DNA from: Burkholderia sp. IMCC1007
GTDB taxonomy: Bacteria > Pseudomonadota > Gammaproteobacteria > Burkholderiales > Burkholderiaceae
DNA length: 60,683 nucleotides
Direction: 5' to 3'
Assembly: GCF_027257875.1 (NCBI RefSeq)
Contig: NZ_JAPVQY010000050.1
Span: 1-60,683, forward strand
Below, one piece after another: positions 46,567 through 54,762 of this stretch (its first letter is position 1; each line of letters begins with the position of its first letter). The notes beneath the pieces were generated by a model, which saw nothing but the letters and a program-made list of their open reading frames with translations, ran no database searches and had not been told where the DNA came from. A program made the position numbers and the translations under genes.

Positions 46567-47061
46567 ATGACATTCCCCGATCCGTCCGACTTCCCCGTGC
46601 GCGCTGTACCGCTGGCACCGCTGGCGAAGGAGCGCGCGACGATCGTGTGCCACCGCAATGGTCGCGTGCTGCTGGTCGCGCGTCGCCCGTCGTCGCGCTG
46701 GACGCTGCCCGGCGGCGTGATCCGGCGCGGCGAGTCGGCGCTCGACGCCGCGCATCGCGAGCTGTGGGAGGAAACGGGGCTGCTTGATCTGGACCTCTCG
46801 TATTTCTTCTACGTCGACGGCAGCGTGAAGCGCCATCACGTATTCGTCGCGCGAATGCCGCCCGGCCTGCACGCGTGCCCCGGCCGGGAAATCGCGCTAT
46901 GCCGCTGGGTCCGTCTCGACGCGGTGGCGCGCTGGCCGGCGAGCATGCCGACCCAGCGCATCATCCATCAGCTCGCGACGCTGTGCGGGCCGCTGGACGC
47001 GACGCCGACACCGACACCGACACCGCTTACCGCCGTCACGCGTCGGTCGACCGCTCGCTGA
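46567..47061 (+). CDS. NUDIX hydrolase
   Basis: 164-residue NUDIX protein. The NUDIX box is recognisable: GGVIRRGESALDAAHRELWEETGL (G-x5-E-x7-REUxEExGU), residues about 50-73. Substrates in this family are nucleoside diphosphates linked to other groups; the exact one cannot be read. The tail contains a short TPTPTPT run encoded by GACACC-type repeats. ATG 46567 is chosen; ATG 46534 is in frame and neither has a clear ribosome site. Its 3' end overlaps the convergent DUF1641 gene by 26 nt. Confidence 0.87.
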   Translation: MTFPDPSDFPVRAVPLAPLAKERATIVCHRNGRVLLVARRPSSRWTLPGGVIRRGESALDAAHRELWEETGLLDLDLSYFFYVDGSVKRHHVFVARMPPGLHACPGREIALCRWVRLDAVARWPASMPTQRIIHQLATLCGPLDATPTPTPTPLTAVTRRSTAR

Positions 47062-47530
47062 CCGACGGCACCGCCGACGGCGTCGGATTCCGCGATTCAC
47101 GCTCGAGGCCTTGCGCAAACACCTTCATCCCTTCCAGCAACGGCGTGAGCGCATCCCACAACGCCTCGTCGTGCAGCAGCCGGTACGCACCTCGCACGCC
47201 GGGTGCGACATGCTCATGCTCGGCCGGCTTCCACGCGCCGATGTGATGCAGCGCGTCGGCGGCCGCGAACACCGCCTTGCTGAACTGCTCGGGCGGAATG
47301 CGCGACAGCGCCATCACGAGCGCCGCGAGATTCTGCACGCCGCTTTGCGTACCGGGCTTGTCGAACGCGCCGACGAACGACTCGGCCATCTGCGCATTCG
47401 CGCTGACGACCTCGTTCGCGAAGCGCAGGAAGCCGTGCCGGTGCAGGCTGCCGAGCAGGCTCTCGAGCGCGTGGTGCGCGTCGGGCTCGTGCGGCGGCGG
47501 CATTGTGTCGGGGGATGAGCGGTCGGTCAT
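47036..47530 (-). CDS. DUF1641-family protein
   Basis: 164-residue soluble, mostly helical protein with the DUF1641 pattern: ALESLLGSLHRHGFLRFANEVVSANAQMAESFVGAFDKPGTQSGVQNLAALVMALSRIPPEQF in pieces, then a second helical segment (LLHDEALWDALTPLLEGMKVFAQGLE). DUF1641 proteins are often encoded near formate dehydrogenase or FdhD-like genes, none of which is here. Its 3' end is antisense to the last 26 nt of the NUDIX gene. Function unknown. Confidence 0.82.
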   Translation of the reverse strand: MTDRSSPDTMPPPHEPDAHHALESLLGSLHRHGFLRFANEVVSANAQMAESFVGAFDKPGTQSGVQNLAALVMALSRIPPEQFSKAVFAAADALHHIGAWKPAEHEHVAPGVRGAYRLLHDEALWDALTPLLEGMKVFAQGLERESRNPTPSAVPSVSERSTDA

Positions 47531-47641
47531 CAGCTGTTCTCCGGATGAGGCGCCGCGTGGCCGCGGTGGCGGCAGCCGCGCGTGCGCCGGATTCGAGACG
47601 TGTTGCGTTCACCCCGCCGCCAGTGCGAGCCGATGCCTCCG

Positions 47642-48124
47642 TCAGTGCATCGGGCTGCCGGGCGGCGCCTTGTATTCGCTGCGCGCGCCCATCGCGTCCT
47701 CGACGGCCTGCACGCCGTGCAGCGCGGCCACGCCGTCGACGACGGCATGCCGTTCGGCCTCTTCCACCTGGCCGCTCAGGCGCACGTTGCCGTGCTCGAC
47801 CGTCACTTCGACGTCGCGCGGCCGCGCGACGAGATGGCCCAGCGCCGCACGCACGCGTTCGGTCACCTGCGCGTCGCTCGCGTCGCCCGCAAGCCAGTCG
47901 GCGCGCAGGCCCGCGATCTTCCCGCGCGCGTGGTCGGCCGCGCGTTTGGCCTGCGTAGTCGCGTAGTCGGCCACGCTGTGCCGACCCGCGTTCGCCTTGT
48001 CGCGCACATACGCACGGCGCCGCCGGCCCGACGCCGGGTCGAAGAAATACATCGCCGCCGCACCGCATGCAACGGCCACTACAAGATTCAACAACGGGTT
48101 GCTGGAACGTGTTCTGGAGGTCAT
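47642..48124 (-). CDS. BON-domain protein with membrane anchor
   Basis: 160-residue protein. One N-terminal hydrophobic span (NLVVAVACGAAAMYFFDPASGRRRRAYVRDK) with the FDPxxGRRRR motif found in YtxH-like stress proteins, a helical middle, and a C-terminal BON domain (VTERVRAALGHLVARPRDVEVTVEHGNVRLSGQVEEAERHAVVDGVAALHGVQAVED in pieces). BON domains bind phospholipid or peptidoglycan and protect the envelope in osmotic shock. ATG 48124 begins the span. Preceded by the second copy of the 24-bp element. Confidence 0.86.
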   Translation of the reverse strand: MTSRTRSSNPLLNLVVAVACGAAAMYFFDPASGRRRRAYVRDKANAGRHSVADYATTQAKRAADHARGKIAGLRADWLAGDASDAQVTERVRAALGHLVARPRDVEVTVEHGNVRLSGQVEEAERHAVVDGVAALHGVQAVEDAMGARSEYKAPPGSPMH

Positions 48125-48269
48125 GGGAGCACCGTCGTGGATACCCGGAACCGCCGGGCTTCGTCGAAACAGGCAGCACGTGCCGTTCCTCGTGCGAACT
48201 TCCCGGCGCGCCGATGCCGGCGACGCCGCGTTCGACAACCGCGCCGCCTCACTCTGCGACGGCGCGGCC

Positions 48270-48293
48270 GAAATGACAAGCACTTGAAAAATC
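48270..48293. promoter_or_regulatory. Shared 24-bp element upstream of the BON-domain gene
   Basis: GAAATGACAAG and CTTGAAAAATC separated by CA; 22 of 24 bases equal the element at 44983-45006. It lies 145 nt upstream of the BON gene (minus strand) and 41 nt after the end of the iron-permease-like gene. Relative to its downstream gene it is inverted compared with the catalase copy. Confidence 0.6.
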
Positions 48294-48334
48294 CTCAGTT
48301 CGCGAGCCGCGCATGGCGATGCACGCCGCAAGCG

Positions 48335-48841
48335 TCATGCTTCGGGCCGGTCGTCGGCCGTTTCGCGCGCGCTGCCCTCGCCCGGTGCGCACTCACGCTC
48401 GGCCGCCCGCTTCGCGAGTTCGACGTAGGTCTGCGCCAGTTCGCGCAACTCTTCCTCGGATGCGTCCTCGATGCCGATCAGCCGGTCGTTCGCGGCGCGC
48501 GTCACGGCGACGAGCTCGTCGAGCTTCAGGTGCAGCGCGACGCTGTCGCGGTTCTGGTTGCGTTGCAGCAGGAACACCATCAGGAACGTGACGATCGTGG
48601 TGCCGGTGTTGATCACGAGCTGCCACGCGTCCGAGTAATGGAACATCGGGCCGCTGACGAGCCACAGCACCGTGACGGCCACCGCCGTGCCGAACGCGAC
48701 CGGCGAACCGGCCCAGACCGTCACGCCCGACGCGAAACGCTCGAACGCGCGGGTAACCGCATGTCCGGCCGGACGGGAATCGCTGCCGGCGTTGCGACTC
48801 GTGTCGGTTCGGACGCTGGATGAATCGCTCGATTCGCGCAT
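48335..48841 (-). CDS. Low-affinity iron permease-family protein
   Basis: 168-residue membrane protein with two spans (about residues 43-65 and 72-94) and a cytoplasmic helical tail. The pattern FASGVTVWAGSPVAFGTAVAVTVLWLVSGPMFHYSDAWQLVINTGTTIVTFLMVFLLQRNQNRDSVALHLKLDELVAV is that of the PF04120 (Iron_permease) family. Despite the family name, bacterial members have no proven iron transport role. ATG 48841 is the first Met. It is followed, 210 nt on, by the BON gene on the same strand. Confidence 0.87.
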   Translation of the reverse strand: MRESSDSSSVRTDTSRNAGSDSRPAGHAVTRAFERFASGVTVWAGSPVAFGTAVAVTVLWLVSGPMFHYSDAWQLVINTGTTIVTFLMVFLLQRNQNRDSVALHLKLDELVAVTRAANDRLIGIEDASEEELRELAQTYVELAKRAAERECAPGEGSARETADDRPEA

Positions 48842-49016
48842 GAAGCCTCCCTGTTGCGTAGGAATGATCGGTCTCGGCGCGCACGTTGGCCACGCGCCGA
48901 CATCGCGGGCCGGCTATCACCGTGGCGTCACGGGGTTCGGACCCGTATGCGCGCGCCGTGCCGAAACGAGCACGTCACGTGCCTGGCTGGTTTTGCCTGT
49001 GCCGGGGCGACGCCGG

Positions 49017-49757
49017 TCAGCGCGGCGCGTGCGTATCCTCGTCGTCGGGAAAAAAGCGCATGACCGTTAGTTGCGCAATGCCATCGAGGTCGGGAAAGAT
49101 CGTGCCGATGCTCACGCCGACGCCGGCCAGTTCGCGACGGATCGCGGTAAAGCGCTCGCCCGGCACGACGATGCGTTTCAGGCGGCCGGCGAGATCCGGA
49201 TCCTCATCGAGCGGGGCAAACCCCTGCCGGCCGGCGTCGTAGCGATGGATCGTGAACCAGCCGTCCTGCGCGGTGATCCGCGGCATCACGTTACGCGGCC
49301 GGAACACCTTGGTGCGCGTCACCTCCAGCGGCGCGCGCCGCTCGGCCGCGCTCGCGATGTCGTCGGCGTCATGCGACAGGCACCACACGGCGCCGTCCCC
49401 GCCGCTGCCGTTCGCGCTCCTGACCGCGAACCACAGCGCCGCCAGCGCGTTGCCTGACCAGTCGAGCAGCCGCGTATGCATCCCGTGCTGCTGCGCGAGT
49501 GCGAGCCAGTCGCACGCGTCGAGGTTCGGCGCCGGGTCGAGATGCGGCAGCGCGCGCCGCGTGAATTCGTCGAGCATCCGCGCTTCGACGTCGGGCGACG
49601 CGCACTGCCGCGCAATGCTCGGCACGAGCGGCCAGTCCCCATCGCATTGCCCGCGAAAGAGCCGCGACGCGCTCGCGACCGCCGGCGCGCCGATCGCGTT
49701 CATGTAGTCGGCGACGCAGCCGATCGGCTCGCCCGTCACGCCACGCTCATGCTCCAT
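49017..49757 (-). CDS. FRG-domain protein
   Basis: 246-residue protein; the FRG motif is seen near residue 34 (RLFRGQCDGDWPLVPSIAR) followed by conserved LALAQQHGMHTRLLDWSGNALAALWFAV, the typical second block, and a charged C-terminal half. FRG domains occur in putative toxins, phage-defence proteins and mobile-element cargo; biochemical activity is unknown. It stands alone here without an evident antitoxin or restriction partner. ATG 49757 is the first Met. The frame is intact. Confidence 0.85.
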   Translation of the reverse strand: MEHERGVTGEPIGCVADYMNAIGAPAVASASRLFRGQCDGDWPLVPSIARQCASPDVEARMLDEFTRRALPHLDPAPNLDACDWLALAQQHGMHTRLLDWSGNALAALWFAVRSANGSGGDGAVWCLSHDADDIASAAERRAPLEVTRTKVFRPRNVMPRITAQDGWFTIHRYDAGRQGFAPLDEDPDLAGRLKRIVVPGERFTAIRRELAGVGVSIGTIFPDLDGIAQLTVMRFFPDDEDTHAPR

Positions 49758-49833
49758 GCTTCACGCCTCCTCCGTCGCACACGTCACATGTGCAGGTAGT
49801 CGATGTCGCCGGGCACCACGTGATGCCCGGCGC

Positions 49834-50226
49834 TCACGGCGTCACTCCGTGCGCCTGCTGCCAGCGCTCCATCAGCGCGATCTCGTCGCGCTGCGCGGCG
49901 ACGATGCGGGTCGCGAGCTTGCGCAGCGTCGGATCCTTGCCGTACTTCAGCTCGACCTGCGCCATGTCGACCGCGCCCTGATGATGCGGCGCCATGTGCG
50001 ACACGAAATCGCGATCGGCGTCGCCGGTGTAGCGCGCGGTTTCCATCGCCACCATCATCCTGCGGTCGGCACGCTTGTACGCGTCGGTCGATGTGTCGAG
50101 AACGACCGCGCGATCAGGCGGCCGCAACTGCGCGCATGCCGGCGATGCGACGACGACAGCGGCCAGCAGCGCGCATCCGGCGCAGTACCCGGCCCCGCGC
50201 GCCGGGCGGCGAATGAAGCAATCCAT
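49834..50226 (-). CDS. DUF305-family exported protein
   Basis: 130-residue protein with signal peptide (CALLAAVVVASPACA, cleaved near residue 33) and a four-helix DUF305 domain: the HMAPHHQGAVDMAQVELKYGKDPTLRKLATRIVAAQRDEIALMERW pattern in pieces, with the Met/His-rich MAPHHQ segment that suggests metal (copper) binding. Such proteins are periplasmic. ATG 50226 has GAGGAG about 8 nt upstream, which decides the start. It lies 65 nt downstream of the GMC dehydrogenase gene on the same strand. Confidence 0.87.
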   Translation of the reverse strand: MDCFIRRPARGAGYCAGCALLAAVVVASPACAQLRPPDRAVVLDTSTDAYKRADRRMMVAMETARYTGDADRDFVSHMAPHHQGAVDMAQVELKYGKDPTLRKLATRIVAAQRDEIALMERWQQAHGVTP

Positions 50227-50290
50227 GTCGTGTCTCCTCGATGATTGAACGGCCGTACGCGGCCCATCCCGCACGGCGCACGCCTGCTGC

Positions 50291-51961
50291 TCATCGCCAG
50301 CGTGCGCGTGCATGCCCGTCGCCGCGCGCGACGAGCGCGCGGATGCGATCGGCCGTGCGGCACGCGATCGCCTGGATCGTCAGCGACGGATTCACGCCGC
50401 CAACCGTCGGAAACACCGAGCCGTCGCAGACCCATAGATTCGGAATGTCCCAGCTGCGGCAGTCGGCGTCGACGACGCTCGTCGCCGGGTCGTCGCCCAT
50501 TCGCGCGGTGCCCGCGAGGTGGCACGTGTCGTCGTCCTCGTGCCAGATGTCGCGTGCGCCGACCGCAGCCAGCGACCGGTCCATCTGCGTGAGCGCATGG
50601 CAGATCATCCGGCGGTCATTGTCGTCGTACGAATAGGTGACACGCGCGATCGGCAGCCCGTACGCGTCGCGCTCGTCGGCGAGCGTCACGCGGTTCTCCG
50701 CGCGCGGCAGCGTTTCGCCGACGATCTTCAGCCCGGCCTGGAAGTTGTAGCGCGCCATCTCGCGCTTGAGCGCATCGCCCCACAGCCCGCGCCCGGCGAC
50801 CTTCCTCGCCCATTCGATCGGCAACGGCCCCTGGCTCATCCAGCAATAGCCGCCGAAGAAGTCCTTGCCTTCGTCCGCGTAGTTCCAGTGCTCGGTGATC
50901 GACAGCGACGGCGGCCCCTTGTACCAGCGCACCTCGTCGTCCAGCGTCCCCCACGACGCCTGGTTCAGCTGCGCCATCATGTAGCGGCCGACGAGGCCCG
51001 AGCTGTTCGCGAGCCCCTGCGGATGACGTCCGTTCGCGGACAGCAGCAGGAGGCGCGGCGTCTCGATCGCGTAGCCGGCGACGACGACGTTGCGCGCGCG
51101 CTGGAAACGCGTGCGGCCGTCGCGCCGATAATGCACGCCCGTCACGCGATCGCCTTCGGCCTCGATCCGCAGCGCCATCGCGAGATCGCGCACTTCGGCG
51201 CCGGCTGCGACCGCGCGCGGAATCCACGTGACGAGCGCGCTCTGCTTCGCATTGGTCGCGCAACCGGTGATGCAGAAGCCGCGATACACGCACGGATGCG
51301 CGCGGCCGCGCGGCGCGGACAGCGTCGCGAGCGGCGTCGGGGTCCAGTCGATGCCGAGCGCTTCGGCGCCGCGCGCGAGCACCAGCGCCGCCGCGTTCAA
51401 CTCGTGCGCGCGATACGGATAGCGTGGGCGCGGCGGCCCCCACGGGTAGTTCACGGGCCCGCTGATCTTCAGCGCCTGTTCGACCTCGCGGTAGTAACGC
51501 CACATCTCGCGCCAGTCGAGCGGCCAGTCGACGCCGTAGCCGAGCGCGGTGCGCGAGCGGAACCATTCGGGCCGGAAACGCAGCGACACCATCGCGAAGT
51601 GCACGGTGCTGCCGCCGATCGCGCGGCCGCTGTTGTTGGTGCCGAGCGTCAGCGGATTCTCGCCGTCGCAGATCCGCTCGTCGATCCAGAACAGCTTGTG
51701 CTGGTGCGATTCGTCCGACGCGAATTCCTCCAGCGGGCGCCACCATGCGCCCGCGTCGAGCGCGACGACCGAGAAGCCGTGCTCGGCGAGCCGGCATGCG
51801 AGCGTGCCGCCGCCCGCGCCGGTGCCGACGATCACGAAGTCGACCGGATCGTCGTCGCGGTACATCCGCATCGGCGACCAGCCGCCGACGCGCAGCGGAT
51901 CGGGCGCGCGGCCGTCGCAGCCGCGCGGCTTGTCGGCGGACAACGATACGTCAGCGGACAT
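50291..51961 (-). CDS. GMC-family oxidoreductase (gluconate 2-dehydrogenase/sorbose dehydrogenase type)
   Basis: 556-residue FAD enzyme. FAD-binding VDFVIVGTGAGGGTLACRLAEHGFSVVALDAG near residue 40, the substrate loop GGSTVHFAMVSLRFRPEWF, CxxGCxxxAK-type segment (CITGCATNAKQSALVTWIP), and the C-terminal GTARMGDDPATSVVDADCRSWDIPNLWVCDGSVFPTVGGVNPSLTIQAIA with the active-site His/Asn region. It lacks an obvious Tat signal. Its start overlaps the subunit-3 gene by 11 nt. Together they resemble membrane-bound polyol/sugar-acid dehydrogenases that pass electrons to a cytochrome c; no cytochrome subunit is encoded here. Confidence 0.9.
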   Translation of the reverse strand: MSADVSLSADKPRGCDGRAPDPLRVGGWSPMRMYRDDDPVDFVIVGTGAGGGTLACRLAEHGFSVVALDAGAWWRPLEEFASDESHQHKLFWIDERICDGENPLTLGTNNSGRAIGGSTVHFAMVSLRFRPEWFRSRTALGYGVDWPLDWREMWRYYREVEQALKISGPVNYPWGPPRPRYPYRAHELNAAALVLARGAEALGIDWTPTPLATLSAPRGRAHPCVYRGFCITGCATNAKQSALVTWIPRAVAAGAEVRDLAMALRIEAEGDRVTGVHYRRDGRTRFQRARNVVVAGYAIETPRLLLLSANGRHPQGLANSSGLVGRYMMAQLNQASWGTLDDEVRWYKGPPSLSITEHWNYADEGKDFFGGYCWMSQGPLPIEWARKVAGRGLWGDALKREMARYNFQAGLKIVGETLPRAENRVTLADERDAYGLPIARVTYSYDDNDRRMICHALTQMDRSLAAVGARDIWHEDDDTCHLAGTARMGDDPATSVVDADCRSWDIPNLWVCDGSVFPTVGGVNPSLTIQAIACRTADRIRALVARGDGHARARWR

Positions 51962-52613
51962 CGCGATCGCCCTCCCCGTCCACCTTCGCTTCCCACGGGT
52001 CGCGACGATTGAAATCCATCCGCACGTAGCCGCGCGGGCTCGCCGGGCCGCCGAAGCCGATCTCGTTCCACGCGAACGGATGGCTGTAGTACGCGCCGCA
52101 GATGTCCATCAGCACGCGCTTCGAGAAGAACGTGCGCGGGTCCATGCCGGCCCATGCGGCTTCGACCGCCGCGTCGATCCTGCCGTCCTGCACCGCGCGC
52201 AGCAGCGCATCGGCATCCTTCGCATCGAGCGACGCGAACGGCAGCGCGTGCGCGTGGCGCGCCATCGCATCGAGCGCCGCGAGGCCCGTGCGCCACGCGG
52301 TGCGCAGCGGCGGCAGCCGCGCGTCGCGAAATCCGTCGCCTTCGTCGGTCGCGAGCCGTGCGTCGATCAGCGCGGCGGTCGGCACGGCATCGGCGCCGCC
52401 CGGCTGCTGCGGCACGATGCGCGCGCACAGCGCGCCGAGCGTCGCGAACTGCTCGGCGTTCAAATGACGCGGCGCGGTCGCGGCGACGCGCAGCCGCGCA
52501 TCGATCGCGCGGCGCGTCGCGTCGTTCCAGGACGGTGTGTCGCGCTTCGCGAGCACGTCGTAGGTGGAATAGCTCGGCAGCGCGACCGGCTTGTCGTTCG
52601 GGTTCCTCATCAT
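51951..52613 (-). CDS. Gluconate 2-dehydrogenase subunit 3-like protein
   Basis: 220-residue soluble helical protein of the subunit-3 family: LNAEQFATLGALCARIVPQ at residue 52 and the C-terminal FFSKRVLMDICGAYYSHPFAWNEIGFGGPASPRGYV. In other organisms this subunit assists Tat export and assembly of the GMC flavoprotein; here neither protein has a clear signal peptide. The ATG at 52613 overlaps the stop of the upstream membrane-protein gene; the second ATG at 52610 has the better distance to GGGAGG. It overlaps the GMC gene by 11 nt. Confidence 0.87.
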   Translation of the reverse strand: MMRNPNDKPVALPSYSTYDVLAKRDTPSWNDATRRAIDARLRVAATAPRHLNAEQFATLGALCARIVPQQPGGADAVPTAALIDARLATDEGDGFRDARLPPLRTAWRTGLAALDAMARHAHALPFASLDAKDADALLRAVQDGRIDAAVEAAWAGMDPRTFFSKRVLMDICGAYYSHPFAWNEIGFGGPASPRGYVRMDFNRRDPWEAKVDGEGDRDVR

Positions 52614-53458
52614 GCCTCCCGTTCGGCGAGCGCGGTCGCGGCGAGCCCGGCGATCGCGAGTGCGGTGAAGCTCGGCGGCGCCGGCAGCGGCGGCCCCGAC
52701 AGCACGTTCTGCGACCAGTTGCGCCAGCCGCCCATCTGCCGCGCGACGCCGCGCGCATGGAACGCGACGCCGACGAAGCCGAGCACGGCTGTCGCACGCA
52801 TCCACCAGCGGCAGAACCGCCGATCGGCGCTCGGGCGCGACAGCGCGACCTGCGCGGCCGCGAGCGCGGCGACCGGCGGCACGATGATCGGCGCGAACAT
52901 CGCGCGGTGCTGGAACGCGCCGCGAAAATGCAGCAACCCGACTTCGCCGAGCGTGCCGACGAGCCCCGCCGCGACCAGCCCGGCCAGCGCACGGCCGGCC
53001 GGCAGCCCGACAAGCCGCGGCGCGTCGGCCGGGCACGCACGCAGCCGCTCGCCGGTCGCGCCGAGCATGCCGGACAGCAGCAGCGCGAACGGCGCGCCGA
53101 GCGGGGCCCCGTAGAACAGGTTGTGCCAGCTGAAACCGCCCGGCCGCTTCGTCACGTTGTAGACATGGAACGCCGACCCGGCGAGGCCGACCGCGGCCGA
53201 CGCGACGTGTACCGCATCGCGTAGCCGGTGGCGCTCGGGCGTGTCGTCGGCGTGGCCGTGCACGCTCGCGAGCACCGACAATGTCGACGCAACCAGCGGC
53301 GTGATCATCGCGCGATTGTGGAAGGTGCCGCGATAGTGCTCGACGCCGCTGTCCGCGAGCACGGATCCGGCGAGCAGCAGCGCGCTGCGATTCAGCAGGC
53401 GCGCCGCATCGACCATCAACCTGTCGTGCTCGGCCGCGCGCTGTCGGGCGTGTCGCAT
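52610..53458 (-). CDS. Membrane protein of the GMC operon with internal duplication
   Basis: 282-residue inner-membrane protein with about six to eight hydrophobic spans. Its halves are similar: LADSGVEHYRGTFHNRAMITPLVASTLSVLA (residues about 35-65) corresponds to LGEVGLLHFRGAFQHRAMFAPIIVPPVAALA (about 170-200), and AGSAFHVYNVTKRPGGFSWHNLFYGAPLGAP to VGVAFHARGVARQMGGWRNWSQNVLSGPPLPAP. Conserved His pairs (HYRG/HNRAM and FHVYN) repeat in both halves, which could ligate heme or metal. First gene of the three-gene operon, coupled by ATGA to subunit 3. No named family recognised. Confidence 0.8.
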   Translation of the reverse strand: MRHARQRAAEHDRLMVDAARLLNRSALLLAGSVLADSGVEHYRGTFHNRAMITPLVASTLSVLASVHGHADDTPERHRLRDAVHVASAAVGLAGSAFHVYNVTKRPGGFSWHNLFYGAPLGAPFALLLSGMLGATGERLRACPADAPRLVGLPAGRALAGLVAAGLVGTLGEVGLLHFRGAFQHRAMFAPIIVPPVAALAAAQVALSRPSADRRFCRWWMRATAVLGFVGVAFHARGVARQMGGWRNWSQNVLSGPPLPAPPSFTALAIAGLAATALAEREA

Positions 53459-53497
53459 CGTGCCTCCTTTGTCGTGGGATTCATGTCGGGCGCGCGC

Positions 53498-54598
53498 TCA
53501 GATCGCGAATTCCGCGACGTCGGCCGCGCGCAATTCGAGGCCGAGCCCAGGGCGCGTGGAGTCGATCTCCAGTGCGCCGTCGACGAGCGCCGGCGCACCA
53601 TCGAACATCATTCGCTCGATTCGTACGTGGTCGTGAAACCACTCGACGTGGCGCATGCGCGGCGCGACGCAGCCGACATGCCGGTGCAGCGCGGGCGCGC
53701 AATGCGCGGACAGATCGACGTGATGCGCATCGGCGAGCGCGCCCGCCGCGAGAAAGCCGCTGACGCCGCCGCAACGCGTCGCATCGGCCTGCAGCACGTC
53801 GACCGCGCGGCCTTCGAGCAGGCGACGGAAATCGTCGGGCGTATACGCGTACTCGCCGGCCGCGACGTCGACCCGCGCGCCGACGTGCTCGCGCACGAAC
53901 CGCAGCCCGTCGACGTCGTCGCTGCTGACCGGTTCCTCGAACCAGCGGATCGCGTACTCGCCCACCGCGTCGGCAAACGCGAGCGCGGTACGCGGCGCAT
54001 ACGCGCCGTTCGCGTCGACGAACAGGTCGACGTCCGGGCCGAGCGCGTCGCGCGCCACGCGCACGCGCGACGGATCGCGCGCGTCCTGCACGCCGATCTT
54101 GATCTTGCACGCGCCGATGTGTTCGCCGCGCCAGCCGTCGAGCTGCGCGGCGAGCGTCGCGTCGTCGTAGGTGGTGAAGCCGCCGCTGCCGTACACCGGC
54201 ACGCGCTCGCGCCGGCGGCCGAGCAGGATCGCGAGCGGCACGCCGACGAGCTTCGCCTTCGCATCCCACAACGCGACGTCGAGCGCCGAGATCGCGGTCG
54301 CCGCGATGCCGGCGCGCCCGACGTTGCGCACCGCGCGCCACAGCGCGTCGACTGCGGCCGGGATATCCACGAGCGGCCGGTTGCGCAGCACGTCGGCCAG
54401 CAGCGACATCACGAGTTGCGCGGCACTCGCGTCGGTGTACGTGTAGCCGAGCCCCGTCACAGGCCCGGCGTCGATCTCGACGACGACGATCGTCGTCGCG
54501 TTCCATGCATAGGTGCCGTCGGCTTCGGGCCGGTCGGTCGGCACCCGGTACGGGCGAGCCCGCACGTCGTCGATCGCCGGTGCGGCGGAAAGTGCCAT
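53498..54598 (-). CDS. Enolase-superfamily dehydratase/racemase (mandelate racemase/muconate lactonising type)
   Basis: 366-residue protein. N-terminal capping domain, then the barrel with catalytic KIKIGVQDARD (Lys-x-Lys), metal ligands VDLFVDANGAY, WFEEPVSSDD and VAAGEYAYTP, and an active-site His in VDLSAHCAPALH. The pattern KxK plus distal His suggests a mandelate-racemase-like acid-sugar dehydratase or racemase. ATG 54598 has GGAG upstream. It is divergent from the ThDP enzyme at 54763 across 164 nt. Substrate not readable; sugar acid is most likely. Confidence 0.87.
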   Translation of the reverse strand: MALSAAPAIDDVRARPYRVPTDRPEADGTYAWNATTIVVVEIDAGPVTGLGYTYTDASAAQLVMSLLADVLRNRPLVDIPAAVDALWRAVRNVGRAGIAATAISALDVALWDAKAKLVGVPLAILLGRRRERVPVYGSGGFTTYDDATLAAQLDGWRGEHIGACKIKIGVQDARDPSRVRVARDALGPDVDLFVDANGAYAPRTALAFADAVGEYAIRWFEEPVSSDDVDGLRFVREHVGARVDVAAGEYAYTPDDFRRLLEGRAVDVLQADATRCGGVSGFLAAGALADAHHVDLSAHCAPALHRHVGCVAPRMRHVEWFHDHVRIERMMFDGAPALVDGALEIDSTRPGLGLELRAADVAEFAI

Positions 54599-54762
54599 CG
54601 TTGCGCTCCGGATTGCTTGCTTTTTGCTTGCAACAACTGCGTGCAACACCCGTGCCCGATTCGGCCGCGCGGCACGCGGCTTGCGCGATGCCCGGCAGCG
54701 CCGCGCGCGGCGATGGCCTCGTGCGCGGCTCATCGGCTCATCCGGAACCAAGGAGAAATGGC

